This document shows, piece by piece, positions 7,317 through 16,292 of a stretch of DNA of 64,000 bases. Location: positions 124,001 to 188,000 of the forward strand of contig CALKUH010000012.1 of assembly GCA_937996795.1 (NCBI GenBank), in the 5' to 3' direction. Source of the stretch: an uncultured Verrucomicrobiota bacterium (GTDB lineage: Bacteria > Verrucomicrobiota > Kiritimatiellia > CAIVKH01). Under the pieces are notes generated by a model that ran no database searches, was not told the DNA's origin, and worked only from the letters and a program-made list of their open reading frames with translations. Both the position numbers and the translations under genes were made by a program. How positions within the stretch are numbered: the stretch's first letter is position 1; each line of letters begins with the position of its first letter.

Positions 7317-8264
7317 ATGATGCTTATCCTGGCTTCGTTGGCTGCGGGACTCGTGCTGTTGTACTTCGGCGCGGAGGGCCTCATCCGCGGCGCCTCCAGC
7401 CTCGCGCTGCGCCTCGGCATCACGCCGCTGGTCGTCGGCCTCACCGTCGTCGCCTTCGGCACGAGCGCGCCGGAACTGGTCGTCAGCACCAAGGCGGCCT
7501 ATCTGGGCCAGGGCGGCATCGCGGTCGGCAATGTCGTCGGGTCGAACATCTTCAACATCGCCGTGATCCTCGGCCTCTCCGCATTGATCCGCCCGCTGCG
7601 CATTCGCGTGCAGTTGCTCAAGTTTGACATGCCCGTGATGCTCGGCGTGTCGCTGCTCTGCTGGGCGCTGTTCCGCGATGGACAGCTTTCGCGGCCGGAA
7701 GCCGCCCTCCTGTTCGCCGGCATCCTCGCCTACACGGTCATCAACGTCGTGATGGCGCGGCGCGAAACCAGCAAAGTCGTCGAAAAGGAATTCGAGGAAG
7801 GCACCCCCCACAAGAGCCGGAACGCGGGCGTCGACCTCCTCCTGGTCGCGGGCGGTCTCGCGCTGCTCATCCTCGGCGCGCGCCTCTTCGTCAGCGGCGC
7901 CATCGACCTGGCGCGACTCTGGGGTATCAGCGAAGCGGTCATCGGCCTCACCATCGTCGCCGCGGGCACGAGCCTGCCGGAACTCGCCACCTCCCTGATC
8001 GCCGCCTTCCGCAAGGAAGACGACATCGCCATCGGGAACATCGTCGGTTCCAACGTGTTCAACATCCTGTGCATCCTCGGCGTGTCGGGCATGATCACAC
8101 CGCTCTCAACCGGCGGCGTGACCCCGGTGGATTTCGGCGTCATGCTCGGCGTGGCGTTGCTGCTGCTGCCGCTCATGCACACCGGCCTGCGCCTCGCGCG
8201 TTGGGAAGGCGCCGTGTTCGTGGCCCTCTACGGCGGCTACGTCTGGTGGCTCCTCCCCAAGTAG
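7317..8264 (+). CDS. Calcium/sodium antiporter (CaxA/YrbG family)
   Basis: This inner-membrane exchanger of 315 residues has two homologous halves, each with an alpha-repeat signature. The first is VAFGTSAPELVVS followed by GNVVGSNIFNI; the second is VAAGTSLPELATS followed by GNIVGSNVFNI. The acidic residues in these repeats bind the ion. A hydrophilic loop (about residues 145-165) links the halves, and ten or so hydrophobic segments are visible. The double ATG at 7317 is preceded by GGGAAGGGG at a suitable distance. It is a single gene with no obvious operon partner. Confidence 0.9.
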   Translation: MMLILASLAAGLVLLYFGAEGLIRGASSLALRLGITPLVVGLTVVAFGTSAPELVVSTKAAYLGQGGIAVGNVVGSNIFNIAVILGLSALIRPLRIRVQLLKFDMPVMLGVSLLCWALFRDGQLSRPEAALLFAGILAYTVINVVMARRETSKVVEKEFEEGTPHKSRNAGVDLLLVAGGLALLILGARLFVSGAIDLARLWGISEAVIGLTIVAAGTSLPELATSLIAAFRKEDDIAIGNIVGSNVFNILCILGVSGMITPLSTGGVTPVDFGVMLGVALLLLPLMHTGLRLARWEGAVFVALYGGYVWWLLPK

Positions 8265-8398
8265 CCCGTCCTCCTCGTCGTCCTTGATCTTCATTATTTC
8301 CGCGGCAACATCCAAGCCCTTCGCACGGAGCCGGGTCGATTGCGCTCGACAAAAAACGGCGCCGTGCCGGAATATTAGTTTTATGTAAGGAATGCCCC
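8265..8398 (+). promoter_or_regulatory. Promoter and ribosome-binding region of the secreted EEP gene
   Basis: The 3' half of this gap is unusually AT-rich, with TCGACA (-35-like, near 8346) followed by AATATTAG (-10-like, near 8371). AAGGA lies about nine bases before the ATG at 8399. The hexamer assignment is tentative. Confidence 0.35.
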
Positions 8399-9259
8399 AT
8401 GAACCGCATATACACCATACTTCTTCTCTCCCTCCTCTCGTTCACCGCCGCTGCGGACACCCTGACCGTCGCAACGTGGAATATCGAATGGTTCCCGGGC
8501 AAGCGGATGAACAATGCGACACCGGAAGAGGAGGCGGCCCAGCTCAAGGGCGCGAGATCCGTGGTCCGCCAGCTCAAACCTGACATCCTCATCGTTCAGG
8601 AGTTGCGCCACTGGGATGCCTTCGCCCGCCTTGTTGAGGCTCACGCCCCGCTGCGCATCAATGTGGTTTCGTCGTTCCGCGATCACGACAACGGCGCCCT
8701 CTGGCGCCAGCAAATCGGCGTCGCCTCCACGCAACCCTGTCTCGCCGCGTGGTCGGAAATGTGGGGCCGCTCAATACCCGGCATTCCGCGCGGATTCAGC
8801 TTCGCCGCCTACCAGGTCGGCGGAGACAACGCCGTGGTGCTCGTCTACGGCCTCCACTTGAAAAGCAATCGCGCGCGCGACGAAGAGGACGCGATGATCA
8901 ACCATGCGTGGCGCAACGAAAGTGTAATCCAGCTGCTCCAGCATATCGCCGAAATGGAACGCCTGGTCTTTAAAGACCGGGTGCGCGGCGTTATTATCGC
9001 GGGCGATTTCAACACAAACCACGACAACCAATTCGGGGATCAGGTCGCGGAACTGCTCACACAGCAGGGATTTCACAACACATGGCGCGATGTTCCGCGC
9101 GACAACCGGCTGAGCTGGAGAGGCAATGACCGATTCCAGCCAACAACGTTCGATTACATCTTCACGCGCGGCTTCGGCAAACCGATAGCACGGCTGGTTG
9201 AGGTTCCGGAAGGCATCAGCGATCACTGGCCGGTTTTCGTTGAATTAGAACTGGATTGA
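8399..9259 (+). CDS. Secreted endonuclease/exonuclease/phosphatase-family protein
   Basis: This 286-residue protein starts with a clear signal peptide ending at AAA-DT (about residue 19). The EEP-fold catalytic motifs follow in order: TWNIEWF (metal-site Asn), VQEL (catalytic Glu), GLHLKS, AGDFNT (Asp/Asn), TFDYIF and SDHWPV (catalytic Asp-His). The family covers DNase I-like nucleases, sphingomyelinases and inositol phosphatases. The sequence alone does not fix the substrate, but the signal peptide places it outside the cytoplasm. It has its own AT-rich promoter region and converges with ureD 10 bp downstream. Confidence 0.85.
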   Translation: MNRIYTILLLSLLSFTAAADTLTVATWNIEWFPGKRMNNATPEEEAAQLKGARSVVRQLKPDILIVQELRHWDAFARLVEAHAPLRINVVSSFRDHDNGALWRQQIGVASTQPCLAAWSEMWGRSIPGIPRGFSFAAYQVGGDNAVVLVYGLHLKSNRARDEEDAMINHAWRNESVIQLLQHIAEMERLVFKDRVRGVIIAGDFNTNHDNQFGDQVAELLTQQGFHNTWRDVPRDNRLSWRGNDRFQPTTFDYIFTRGFGKPIARLVEVPEGISDHWPVFVELELD

Positions 9260-9269
9260 TCCGGGAACC

Positions 9270-10106
9270 TTACAGCTTCCGATCCTCCACCCCAAGGCCG
9301 GGAAAGGCCGCCGCGAGATCTGTGCGAACGCGCCTCAACGTCTGGCGCAGCGTCTCGCTGTCCGCCGCCAGCACCTTGATGCTCCAGCACGCGGGATCGA
9401 GCGCGCTCGCGCCGACCCACCGCGCCTCATCAGACATCGCATTCCACGCGGCCTGATGCGCCGCGGCGGCCGCTGCCGCCTCGCCCACGAGATAGCACCC
9501 GGCATAGTAGCCCGCCCCGAACGGATGCTTCAGCGCCCAGGCGCTCCCGTCGTTCGCGCGCAACGCGTAGCGCTCGCGCGCCACACGCCGCCCTGCGTAC
9601 ACGAGGTCCATCGCCCAGCGAACCTCCTCAAAGGCAAAGCGCTCGCCGCGCGCCACGCGGCCCGGCGCGAGGGTCTCCGCGAAAAACAGCGCGCCGCCGC
9701 GCTCGACCTCCAGCCGCGTGAACTGCCGGTAGCGGCAGCCCGCCTGCGGGATGAACAGCTCGGGCCGCACCTCCAGCCACCCGCCCGCGCGCACCCGGCA
9801 CACCTGCTCCATCACCGCCTCGCCGCGCGGCATCGCGTGGATGCGCGACGCGCTGGGCGACGTGAACAACACGCGCGCGCCCGGCGCCACCTCCACGTCC
9901 AGCTCCATCCGGTCGCCCGCAAACACGCCCGCCGTCGCATTCACTGCCTGCACCAGCAGCACTTCGCCGGTCCAGTAGGGCTTGCTCAGGTGGAACGGCG
10001 CGGACACCTCGCGCGCGGCCAGCACGGTGCCCCCGCTCTCCGCCGCGCAGCGGATGCGGAACACGCCATGCAGCGACGCCGCATCAATTGTGGAAGAGGA
10101 CTTCAC
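9270..10106 (-). CDS. ureD: Urease accessory protein UreD
   Basis: UreD (278 residues) binds apo-urease and, with UreF and UreG, guides nickel into the active site. It matches the family by length and by segments such as SRIHAMPRGEA in the N-terminal half and FGAGYYAGCYLVG in the C-terminal half. It is the last gene of the minus-strand urease operon and its start overlaps the end of ureG by 23 bp. In many bacteria ureD instead comes first, so its position here is a rearranged order. Confidence 0.9.
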   Translation of the reverse strand: MKSSSTIDAASLHGVFRIRCAAESGGTVLAAREVSAPFHLSKPYWTGEVLLVQAVNATAGVFAGDRMELDVEVAPGARVLFTSPSASRIHAMPRGEAVMEQVCRVRAGGWLEVRPELFIPQAGCRYRQFTRLEVERGGALFFAETLAPGRVARGERFAFEEVRWAMDLVYAGRRVARERYALRANDGSAWALKHPFGAGYYAGCYLVGEAAAAAAAHQAAWNAMSDEARWVGASALDPACWSIKVLAADSETLRQTLRRVRTDLAAAFPGLGVEDRKL

Positions 10107-10707
10107 GTTCCAGCCACGCGATGACGTCGGCCAGCCCCTTTTCGGTTTTCAGGTCGCAAAAAAGAAACGGCTTCGCGCCGCGCATCAGCTTCGCGTCGCG
10201 GTCCATCACCCCGAGGTCCGCGCCCACCAGCGGCGCGAGGTCGGTCTTGTTGATGATCAGCAGGTCGCTGCCGCGAATCGCCGGTCCGCCCTTGCGCGGG
10301 ATCTTGTCGCCCTCCGCCACGTCGATCACATAGATAAACGCATCCACCAGCTCCGGCGAAAAGGTCGCTGACAAATTATCGCCGCCGCTCTCCACCAGCA
10401 CCAGCTCCACGTCCGGATGCCGCTGGATCAGCGTCCGCACCGCCTGTTCGTTCATCGTCGTGTCGTCGCGGATCGCCGTGTGCGGGCAGCCGCCCGTCTC
10501 GACGCCGATAATCCGGTCGGCCGCCAGCGCCTCGTGCCGTGTGAGGAACTGCGCATCCTCCAGCGTGTAGATGTCGTTCGTCACGACCGCCAGCGAGTAG
10601 CGGTCGCGCAACTGCTGGCACAGCCGCAGCACCAGCATCGTCTTGCCCGACCCCACCGGCCCGCCGACGCCCACGCGCACCGCGCGGGAAAATCGCTTTG
10701 TCTTCAT
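10084..10707 (-). CDS. ureG: Urease accessory GTPase UreG
   Basis: This 207-residue SIMIBI-class GTPase powers nickel delivery to urease. The P-loop GGPVGSGKT lies at residues 15-23. The metal-binding CPH motif is in ETGGCPHTAIRDD, and the guanine-specificity motif is NKTD. I set the start at the ATG at 10707 (MKTKRFSRAV); longer in-frame extensions would overlap ureF and read as GC-rich shadow. It follows ureF by 8 bp and overlaps ureD. Confidence 0.96.
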   Translation of the reverse strand: MKTKRFSRAVRVGVGGPVGSGKTMLVLRLCQQLRDRYSLAVVTNDIYTLEDAQFLTRHEALAADRIIGVETGGCPHTAIRDDTTMNEQAVRTLIQRHPDVELVLVESGGDNLSATFSPELVDAFIYVIDVAEGDKIPRKGGPAIRGSDLLIINKTDLAPLVGADLGVMDRDAKLMRGAKPFLFCDLKTEKGLADVIAWLEREVLFHN

Positions 10708-10715
10708 GATCACTC

Positions 10716-11405
10716 CTAACTGATGAACAATCGCGTATACGCCGTTTCGTGCCGCGCGCTCGCGATGTCGAGGCCGGGCGTGAACCAGCCGGCCTCGTCG
10801 CGCGGGATCGCGGCCGACCGCTCCTGCCAGGGGATCGAAGCGGCGAGCAACCGCGTCAACACGCCCTGGGCCGCGCGCTGGCCGAGGCGCAGCAACTTCA
10901 TCGCGGCCGCAATCGCGCCGGCGAGTTGCTGGTAGGTGTAGGCCGCCACCGCGTCCTCCGCGCGCGCGCCGCACCCGGCGCACAAGGCGCCATACGCCAC
11001 CGGCAGCTGGCCGCGCCAGCGCCCTTCGTCGTGCGCGCGCTGCAACTGCGCGTTCCACGCGGACGGCATCAGCTCCGCCGCCAGCGCGACACGTTGCGCG
11101 CCGATGCGCGAGCCAGCCTCGCGCAGTTCGCGCGCGCCGCGCAGGGCCGCGCATTCCTCATCCAGCGCGCACACGAGGTCAAGATCCTGCGCCGCGGCCG
11201 CCGCGTGAGCGAGCCGCACATACGGCAGTTCAGCGTACGCGAGCGCGGGCAACAGATGCTCGGCCAGCAGCGCCTCCAGCGACACGACATCGCGCACCAG
11301 CCCCGCCTCGACGAAGCCTTCGAGCCCGAACGAGTGCGCGTAGGCGCCGGTCGGGTACGTCGAATCGCTGGACTGCAGCAAGGCGAGCAGGGCGGTCGCG
11401 TTCAT
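10716..11405 (-). CDS. ureF: Urease accessory protein UreF
   Basis: UreF (229 residues) acts as the checkpoint protein between UreG and the UreD-urease complex. The family hallmark DSTYPTGAYAHSFGLE is near the N-terminus (about residues 13-28). The protein is almost entirely alpha-helical and alanine-rich, as expected. The ATG at 11405 is the start just before this conserved region. The ureE stop lies 4 bp upstream. Confidence 0.93.
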   Translation of the reverse strand: MNATALLALLQSSDSTYPTGAYAHSFGLEGFVEAGLVRDVVSLEALLAEHLLPALAYAELPYVRLAHAAAAAQDLDLVCALDEECAALRGARELREAGSRIGAQRVALAAELMPSAWNAQLQRAHDEGRWRGQLPVAYGALCAGCGARAEDAVAAYTYQQLAGAIAAAMKLLRLGQRAAQGVLTRLLAASIPWQERSAAIPRDEAGWFTPGLDIASARHETAYTRLFIS

Positions 11406-11409
11406 TCGG

Positions 11410-11841
11410 TTAGTGGTGGTGATGTCCCGCGCCGGCGCGGAAAGGCCTGAAGACCGCGCGGCGGGCGTGGGGATGCACATGCTGCTGGGCGGCGAACTGG
11501 CGGATCGCGGGATCGTCGGCCACGCGGATCAAGCCCGGCTCGACCTCAATCACCTGGTGCAGGTTGCCGAGCAGCCAGCCGAGCTTCGCCGCCTCATCTG
11601 GTGACGCGCCGAGCGGAAACTCCAGGACCGGCTCCGCCGCCTGCTCAATCACATACGCCCTGCCGTCGGCCAGATGCACGCAATCCCCGTGCGCGAGCGG
11701 ATGCGCGAGATCAAAGCCAAACTCGACGCCATCCGCCGCCACCCCCCGCCACCGCGTCTTCGCCAGCGTCAACCGGTCCACCGGGATGGAAATTCGTTCG
11801 GTCCCGGCCGGACAGGAAACGGCATGGTGGACGAGCTTCAT
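11410..11841 (-). CDS. ureE: Urease accessory nickel chaperone UreE
   Basis: This 143-residue metallochaperone brings nickel to UreG. It has the two-domain form: an N-terminal peptide-binding part and a C-terminal metal part with GNLHQVIEVEPG. The metal-binding region contains the histidine-rich segment QQHVHPHARR and the protein ends in a four-His tail, shorter than in Klebsiella UreE. It starts 1 bp after the ureC stop, indicating tight coupling. Confidence 0.93.
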   Translation of the reverse strand: MKLVHHAVSCPAGTERISIPVDRLTLAKTRWRGVAADGVEFGFDLAHPLAHGDCVHLADGRAYVIEQAAEPVLEFPLGASPDEAAKLGWLLGNLHQVIEVEPGLIRVADDPAIRQFAAQQHVHPHARRAVFRPFRAGAGHHHH

Positions 11842-11842
11842 C

Positions 11843-13603
11843 TCAGAACAAAAAATACCGCTGTGCCATGGGCAATTGCCGGGCGGGTTCGCAGGTGAGC
11901 AGGACGCCGTCGGCTTTTACCTCGTAGGTTTCGGGATTCACCTCAATCACCGGCTGCGCGTCGTTGTGGACGAGGTCGGCCTTGTTGATGCGGCGCGTGT
12001 TGCGGACGACGCCGATCAGGCGCTGCAGGCCGAGGCGCTCGGGCACGCCGCCGTCGCGCGCGGCCTGGCTGACGAAGGTCATGCTGGTCGCGTACTTCGC
12101 GCGCCCGTGCGCGGCGAACTGCGGGCGGTAGAACGTCGGCTGCGGCGTCGGGATCGACGCATTCGGGTCGCCCATGTTCGCGAGCGCGATCAACCCGCCC
12201 TTCAACACGAGCTCCGGCTTCACACCAAAAAACGCGGGCTTCCACACCACGAGGTCGGCCAGTTTCCCGACCTCCAGCGAGCCGACCTCGTGCGCGATGC
12301 CGTGCGTGATCGCAGGATTGATCGTGTATTTCGCGAGGTAGCGCAGCGCCCGGAAATTGTCGGCCGCCGGATGCGCGGCCCCCGTCAGCACGCCGCGCTG
12401 GAGCTTCATCTTGTGCGCCGTCTGCCACGAGCGGATGATCACTTCGCCCACGCGGCCCATCGCCTGGCTGTCGCTCGACATCATCGAGATCGCGCCGAGA
12501 TCGTGCAGGAGGTCCTCCGCCGCGATGGTCTGCGGACGGATGCGCGACTCCGCGAAGGCGACATCCTCGGGGATGGACGAGTCGAGATGGTGGCACACCA
12601 TGAGCATGTCGAGATGCTCATCAATCGTGTTCACCGTGAACGGACGCGTGGGATTCGTAGACGACGGCAATACATTCGGCAACCCGCACACGCGGATGAT
12701 GTCGGGCGCGTGCCCGCCGCCCGCTCCTTCGGAGTGATAGGTGTGGATCGCGCGCCCCTTGAACGCGTTGATCGTGGCCTCGACGAAACCGGCTTCATTC
12801 AGCGTGTCGGTGTGGATCGCCACCTGCACATCGAGGTCGTCCGCCACGCCGAGGCAGCAGTCGATCGCCGCGGGCGTCGTGCCCCAATCCTCGTGCAGCT
12901 TCAACCCGATCGCGCCGGAGCGGATCTGCTCCACCAGCGGGTCGGGCGTCGAGCAATTGCCCTTGCCGAGGAACCCGAGATTCATCGGGTACTCCTCCGC
13001 CGCCTCAAGCATCCGGTGCAGGTTCCAGCGGCCCGGCGTACACGTCGTTGCATTGGTCCCGGTCGCCGGGCCCGTGCCGCCGCCGAGCATCGTCGTCACG
13101 CCGCTGGCGAGCGCCTCGTCAATCTGCTGCGGACAGATGAAATGAATGTGCGAGTCAATGCCGCCCGCCGTGACCATGTGGCCCTCGCCCGCGATGACCT
13201 CGGTCGCCGCGCCGATCACCATCGCGTGCTTTTGTCCCGATACCGGGTCGATGAAGGTGGACCCGATGCCGGATTGGATGCCGGGATTCCCGGCGTGGCC
13301 GATGCCGACAATGCGCCCGCCCTTGATGCCGATATCCGCCTTGAGGATGCCGAGTTTCGGATCAAGGATCAGCGCGTTGGTAATCACGAGGTCGAGGCAC
13401 TCGCTGTCCAGCGCGGTCGGCGACTGGCCCATGCCGTCGCGGATGACCTTGCCGCCGCCAAATTTCACCTCGTTGCCGTATCCACCCCGCTCCGCGATGA
13501 GATCGCGTTCGACCTCGATGATGAGTTCCGTGTCCGCGAGACGGACGCGGTCGCCCTTCGTCGGCCCGAACATTTCAGCATATTGGCGGCGGGTAAGTTT
13601 CAT
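11843..13603 (-). CDS. ureC: Urease subunit alpha UreC (catalytic)
   Basis: This is the nickel-containing catalytic subunit that hydrolyses urea to ammonia and carbamate. All key residues are present: metal-binding His152 and His154 in SHIHF, the carbamylated Lys235 in GLKLHEDWGTTP, His264 and His290, the mobile-flap Cys337-His338 in MVCHHLD, and metal ligand Asp378. Its length of 586 residues is slightly above the usual 567. It follows ureB by 38 bp. The product ammonia fits with the nitrite-ammonifying genes nearby as nitrogen metabolism, though co-regulation is not shown by the sequence. Confidence 0.98.
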   Translation of the reverse strand: MKLTRRQYAEMFGPTKGDRVRLADTELIIEVERDLIAERGGYGNEVKFGGGKVIRDGMGQSPTALDSECLDLVITNALILDPKLGILKADIGIKGGRIVGIGHAGNPGIQSGIGSTFIDPVSGQKHAMVIGAATEVIAGEGHMVTAGGIDSHIHFICPQQIDEALASGVTTMLGGGTGPATGTNATTCTPGRWNLHRMLEAAEEYPMNLGFLGKGNCSTPDPLVEQIRSGAIGLKLHEDWGTTPAAIDCCLGVADDLDVQVAIHTDTLNEAGFVEATINAFKGRAIHTYHSEGAGGGHAPDIIRVCGLPNVLPSSTNPTRPFTVNTIDEHLDMLMVCHHLDSSIPEDVAFAESRIRPQTIAAEDLLHDLGAISMMSSDSQAMGRVGEVIIRSWQTAHKMKLQRGVLTGAAHPAADNFRALRYLAKYTINPAITHGIAHEVGSLEVGKLADLVVWKPAFFGVKPELVLKGGLIALANMGDPNASIPTPQPTFYRPQFAAHGRAKYATSMTFVSQAARDGGVPERLGLQRLIGVVRNTRRINKADLVHNDAQPVIEVNPETYEVKADGVLLTCEPARQLPMAQRYFLF

Positions 13604-13641
13604 GGATTTCGCGAAGCGTTCTTCCTCGTCGTCGTCCTCGA

Positions 13642-13950
13642 TCAGTCGAGCGGGCCATTCACCTTGCCATTCAGGCCGTACACCTCGCGCGCGCCGGCAA
13701 GGGCTACGAGGTTCACCTTCCGCTCGTCGCCGGGTTCAAACCGCACCGCGGTACCCGCCGGGATATCCAGCCGGAAGCCGCGCGCGGCGGCGCGGTCGAA
13801 CCGCAGCGCCTCGTTCACTTCAAAAAAATGAAAGTGGCTGCCGACCTGTACGGGGCGGTCGCCGGTGTTGGCGACCATCAGCGTTTTCGCCGCGAGCCCG
13901 GCGTTCGCGGGCAGCTCGCCGTCGGGGATAAAATATTCGCCGGGGATCAT
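13642..13950 (-). CDS. ureB: Urease subunit beta UreB
   Basis: This 102-residue structural subunit starts MIPGEYFIPDGELP and contains the family segment VQVGSHFHFFEVN. Its start overlaps the ureA stop by 4 bp. Separate ureA and ureB genes, rather than a fused gamma-beta chain, follow the common bacterial three-subunit layout. Confidence 0.96.
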   Translation of the reverse strand: MIPGEYFIPDGELPANAGLAAKTLMVANTGDRPVQVGSHFHFFEVNEALRFDRAAARGFRLDIPAGTAVRFEPGDERKVNLVALAGAREVYGLNGKVNGPLD

Positions 13951-14249
13951 GGGATCGGATGATGAACGGTGACGAGTTTCGTGCCGTCGGGGAACGTCGC
14001 CTCGACCTGCACCTCGGGAATCATTTCGGGCACGCCTTCCAGCACATCGCCGCGCTTGAGGATGGTGGTGCCATAATTCATCAACTCAGCCACGGACCTG
14101 CCGTCGCGCGCGCCCTCCATGATTTCGTAGGTGAGGATCGCGACGGCTTCCGGGTGGTTCAGCTTCAGCCCGCGCGCCTGGCGCCGGCGCGCGAGGTCCG
14201 CGGCCACCACCACCATCAACTTTTCCCGTTCACGCGGTGTCAGGTGCAT
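13947..14249 (-). CDS. ureA: Urease subunit gamma UreA
   Basis: This 100-residue subunit begins MHLTPREREKLMV and contains EAVAILTYEIMEGARDGR, both diagnostic. It is the first gene of the urease operon. The gap upstream of it (14250-14395) is the likely promoter region, but no nickel riboswitch or NikR-like palindrome was recognised there, and no urea or nickel transporter gene is in the window. Confidence 0.96.
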   Translation of the reverse strand: MHLTPREREKLMVVVAADLARRRQARGLKLNHPEAVAILTYEIMEGARDGRSVAELMNYGTTILKRGDVLEGVPEMIPEVQVEATFPDGTKLVTVHHPIP

Positions 14250-14395
14250 ATCGGTTATCCGCAGGCGCTTAACGTTATCTTTACACAGCCGCGTCGCCCC
14301 CGTGCGGCAGAATAAACACTAGAGAGGGAGCCCCGGCTTGCCAAGCAAATCCACGCGCGGCACACTCGTCGCAGCTGTAGACGCCCCGTGTACCC

Positions 14396-15133
14396 ATGAA
14401 CCGCTCCACCCTGCTGCTCGCTGCTCTGCTCTTCGCCGCCGGATGGGTTTCCGGGATGGTCGCGCAACGCTTCATCGATACGCCCGCAGTCGAACCGCCG
14501 GCGGAGATCGCGGCGGCGCCCGCGCCCCGCGAGACCCGCGAAGAGGCCGCGCCGAAACCCGGCGGGCGGGAACGCCGCGCACTGGACGCGGAATCCGCCG
14601 CGCCTGACGAACCAGCCGATTCGCGCGAGGAGGGTATGGCCTCGCTCCTGCCGCCGATGGACGAGCCCGCGCGCGAGATCGACGACACACGCGGGGATAC
14701 GCCGTGGGGACGCGACGCATGGACAAATCGCGAAGCGTGGCTCGAACAGCGGCGCGCAGAGCGGGAGGAACGGGTCAATCGCATGCGCTCCAATCTCATC
14801 GAAAAGGCAAAACTGTCCGAGGACCAGACGGTGCGGTTTGACGTGCTGGTGACGTCGATGAACCTGCGCCTGCAGCAACAAACCCAGCTTTGGCAGGAAG
14901 CACTCGAATCCGGCCTGATGTCCCGCGCCGAAATCCGCGCGCGCGCCATGAAGGAGGTCGGGACCGCCGTGTCGCTCACCTATGACGAGCTTGACCGCAA
15001 CCTGCCCGCCGAATGGCGGAGCGACATCACGAACGAGTCGGTGAACCTGTGGACGTTTATCGATCCCGACATCTGGCGCGCAATGCGGCCGCTCATGGGC
15101 GGACGCGGACGCCCCAATCCACCCTCACGCTGA
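14396..15133 (+). CDS. Membrane-anchored helical protein of unknown function
   Basis: I do not recognise a definite family. The 245-residue product has an N-terminal membrane helix (about residues 5-24) followed by a long Ala/Pro/Glu-rich, charged linker (about 33-110). A helical domain follows (about 115-220) with the segment LIEKAKLSEDQTVRFDVL, which resembles the LTxxQ pattern of periplasmic Spy/CpxP-like proteins. The C-terminus is Gly/Arg/Pro-rich. It is divergent from ureA and precedes the VOC gene by 20 bp, so it may be co-transcribed with it. Confidence 0.6.
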   Translation: MNRSTLLLAALLFAAGWVSGMVAQRFIDTPAVEPPAEIAAAPAPRETREEAAPKPGGRERRALDAESAAPDEPADSREEGMASLLPPMDEPAREIDDTRGDTPWGRDAWTNREAWLEQRRAEREERVNRMRSNLIEKAKLSEDQTVRFDVLVTSMNLRLQQQTQLWQEALESGLMSRAEIRARAMKEVGTAVSLTYDELDRNLPAEWRSDITNESVNLWTFIDPDIWRAMRPLMGGRGRPNPPSR

Positions 15134-15153
15134 ACCCAACCCAAGGAAAACCC

Positions 15154-15555
15154 GTGACCACCGTCCACCACCTCGCCCTCAACTGCCGCGATATGCGCGC
15201 ACAGGAAGTCTTCTACAGCCGCCACTTCGGATTCCGCCGCGCGCGCGTCATCAACGCGGGCACGCCGCAGGAATTCATCATGCTGCGCCTGGGCGCCATG
15301 TGCCTCGAACTGTTCCAGGTGAATCCCGCGGATGCGGCGGCTCGCGGCGGCGAGCAGCCCGTCGGCGCCAAGCACTTCGCGTTCCACGTGGACGACATCG
15401 AGGCCGCCGTCCGCGCGCTGAACGCCGACGGCATCGCCACGGACAAGATCATCGACTGCGCCAAGCTCCTGCCCGGCCTCAAGGTCTGCTTCTTTAACGA
15501 CCCCGAGGGGAACCGGCTTGAATTGATGCAGGGCTGGCGGGACGAGGGTTCGTAG
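15154..15555 (+). CDS. VOC-superfamily (glyoxalase/dioxygenase-fold) protein
   Basis: This 133-residue protein shows the paired beta-alpha-beta-beta-beta modules of the vicinal oxygen chelate fold. Metal-ligand positions are recognisable in HHLALNCRDM (His), CLELFQ (Glu), KHFAFHVDD (His) and GNRLELMQG (Glu). Members include glyoxalase I, methylmalonyl-CoA epimerase and fosfomycin resistance proteins; the sequence does not decide among them. The GTG at 15154 is chosen because AAGGA lies seven bases before it and the homologous region begins right after. Confidence 0.8.
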   Translation: MTTVHHLALNCRDMRAQEVFYSRHFGFRRARVINAGTPQEFIMLRLGAMCLELFQVNPADAAARGGEQPVGAKHFAFHVDDIEAAVRALNADGIATDKIIDCAKLLPGLKVCFFNDPEGNRLELMQGWRDEGS

Positions 15556-15599
15556 GCCGCTGATTGCAGCGGCGCACCGCGCACCGTACACTGCCGGCC

Positions 15600-16292
15600 A
15601 TGTTGCCCGAGTCTCCAGCCGCCCACGCGCCGCCGGTCCGCCGGTGGACCGCGCGCGTGTTGTCGCATCGCCCGCTTTCCCGCACCGCGTTCGAGCTGGT
15701 CCTGAGCCGCGACGGCGTGCCGTTCGCCGCGGGGCAGTTGCTGACGATTCACGGGCGCGAGCTGACGGAGGACCGCAACTACACGATCGCGAGCGGGGAG
15801 CGCGACGACTTCCTGACCGTGCTGTACCGGCTGATCCCAGGCGGCATCCTCACGCCGCAGCTCCGCGCGCTGCGGGCGGGCGACGCGGTGGACGTGTCCG
15901 CGCCGTGCGGCGAGTTCGTCCTGCGCGACCGCGCGCGCCCGATCGTCTTCGTGGCGACCGGCACCGGCATCGCGCCCTGTCGCGCCTATGCCCGCACACA
16001 TCCGGACCTCGACCTCACGATCCTGCACGGCGTGCGGACCGCGGAGGATTTGTTCTATCGCGAGGAGTTCGCGGGTCGGCCCTACCATCCGTGCCTCAGC
16101 GCGGAATCGGGCGCCGGGTTCCACGGACGCGTCACGGATTTCAGCCGCACGTTTGACTTTCCCGCCGGCGCGCATTTCTACCTCTGCGGCGCGAACGAGA
16201 TGTTCTACGAGATGCGCGACCTGCTCAAGGAGCGCGGCATCGACCCGGCTGCGCTGTTCACCGAGGCGTATTACTACACGCATGAAACGTAA
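15600..16292 (+). CDS. Ferredoxin-NADP+ reductase-like flavoprotein
   Basis: This 230-residue FAD/NAD(P)-binding reductase has the FAD-binding motif RNYTIAS, the nucleotide-binding TGTGIAP and a C-terminal CGANEMFYEM segment. It lacks an iron-sulfur domain, so it resembles short FNR-type reductases. It overlaps the following apbE-like gene by 11 bp, which implies translational coupling and a shared flavin-related role. The physiological electron partner is not visible here. Confidence 0.82.
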   Translation: MLPESPAAHAPPVRRWTARVLSHRPLSRTAFELVLSRDGVPFAAGQLLTIHGRELTEDRNYTIASGERDDFLTVLYRLIPGGILTPQLRALRAGDAVDVSAPCGEFVLRDRARPIVFVATGTGIAPCRAYARTHPDLDLTILHGVRTAEDLFYREEFAGRPYHPCLSAESGAGFHGRVTDFSRTFDFPAGAHFYLCGANEMFYEMRDLLKERGIDPAALFTEAYYYTHET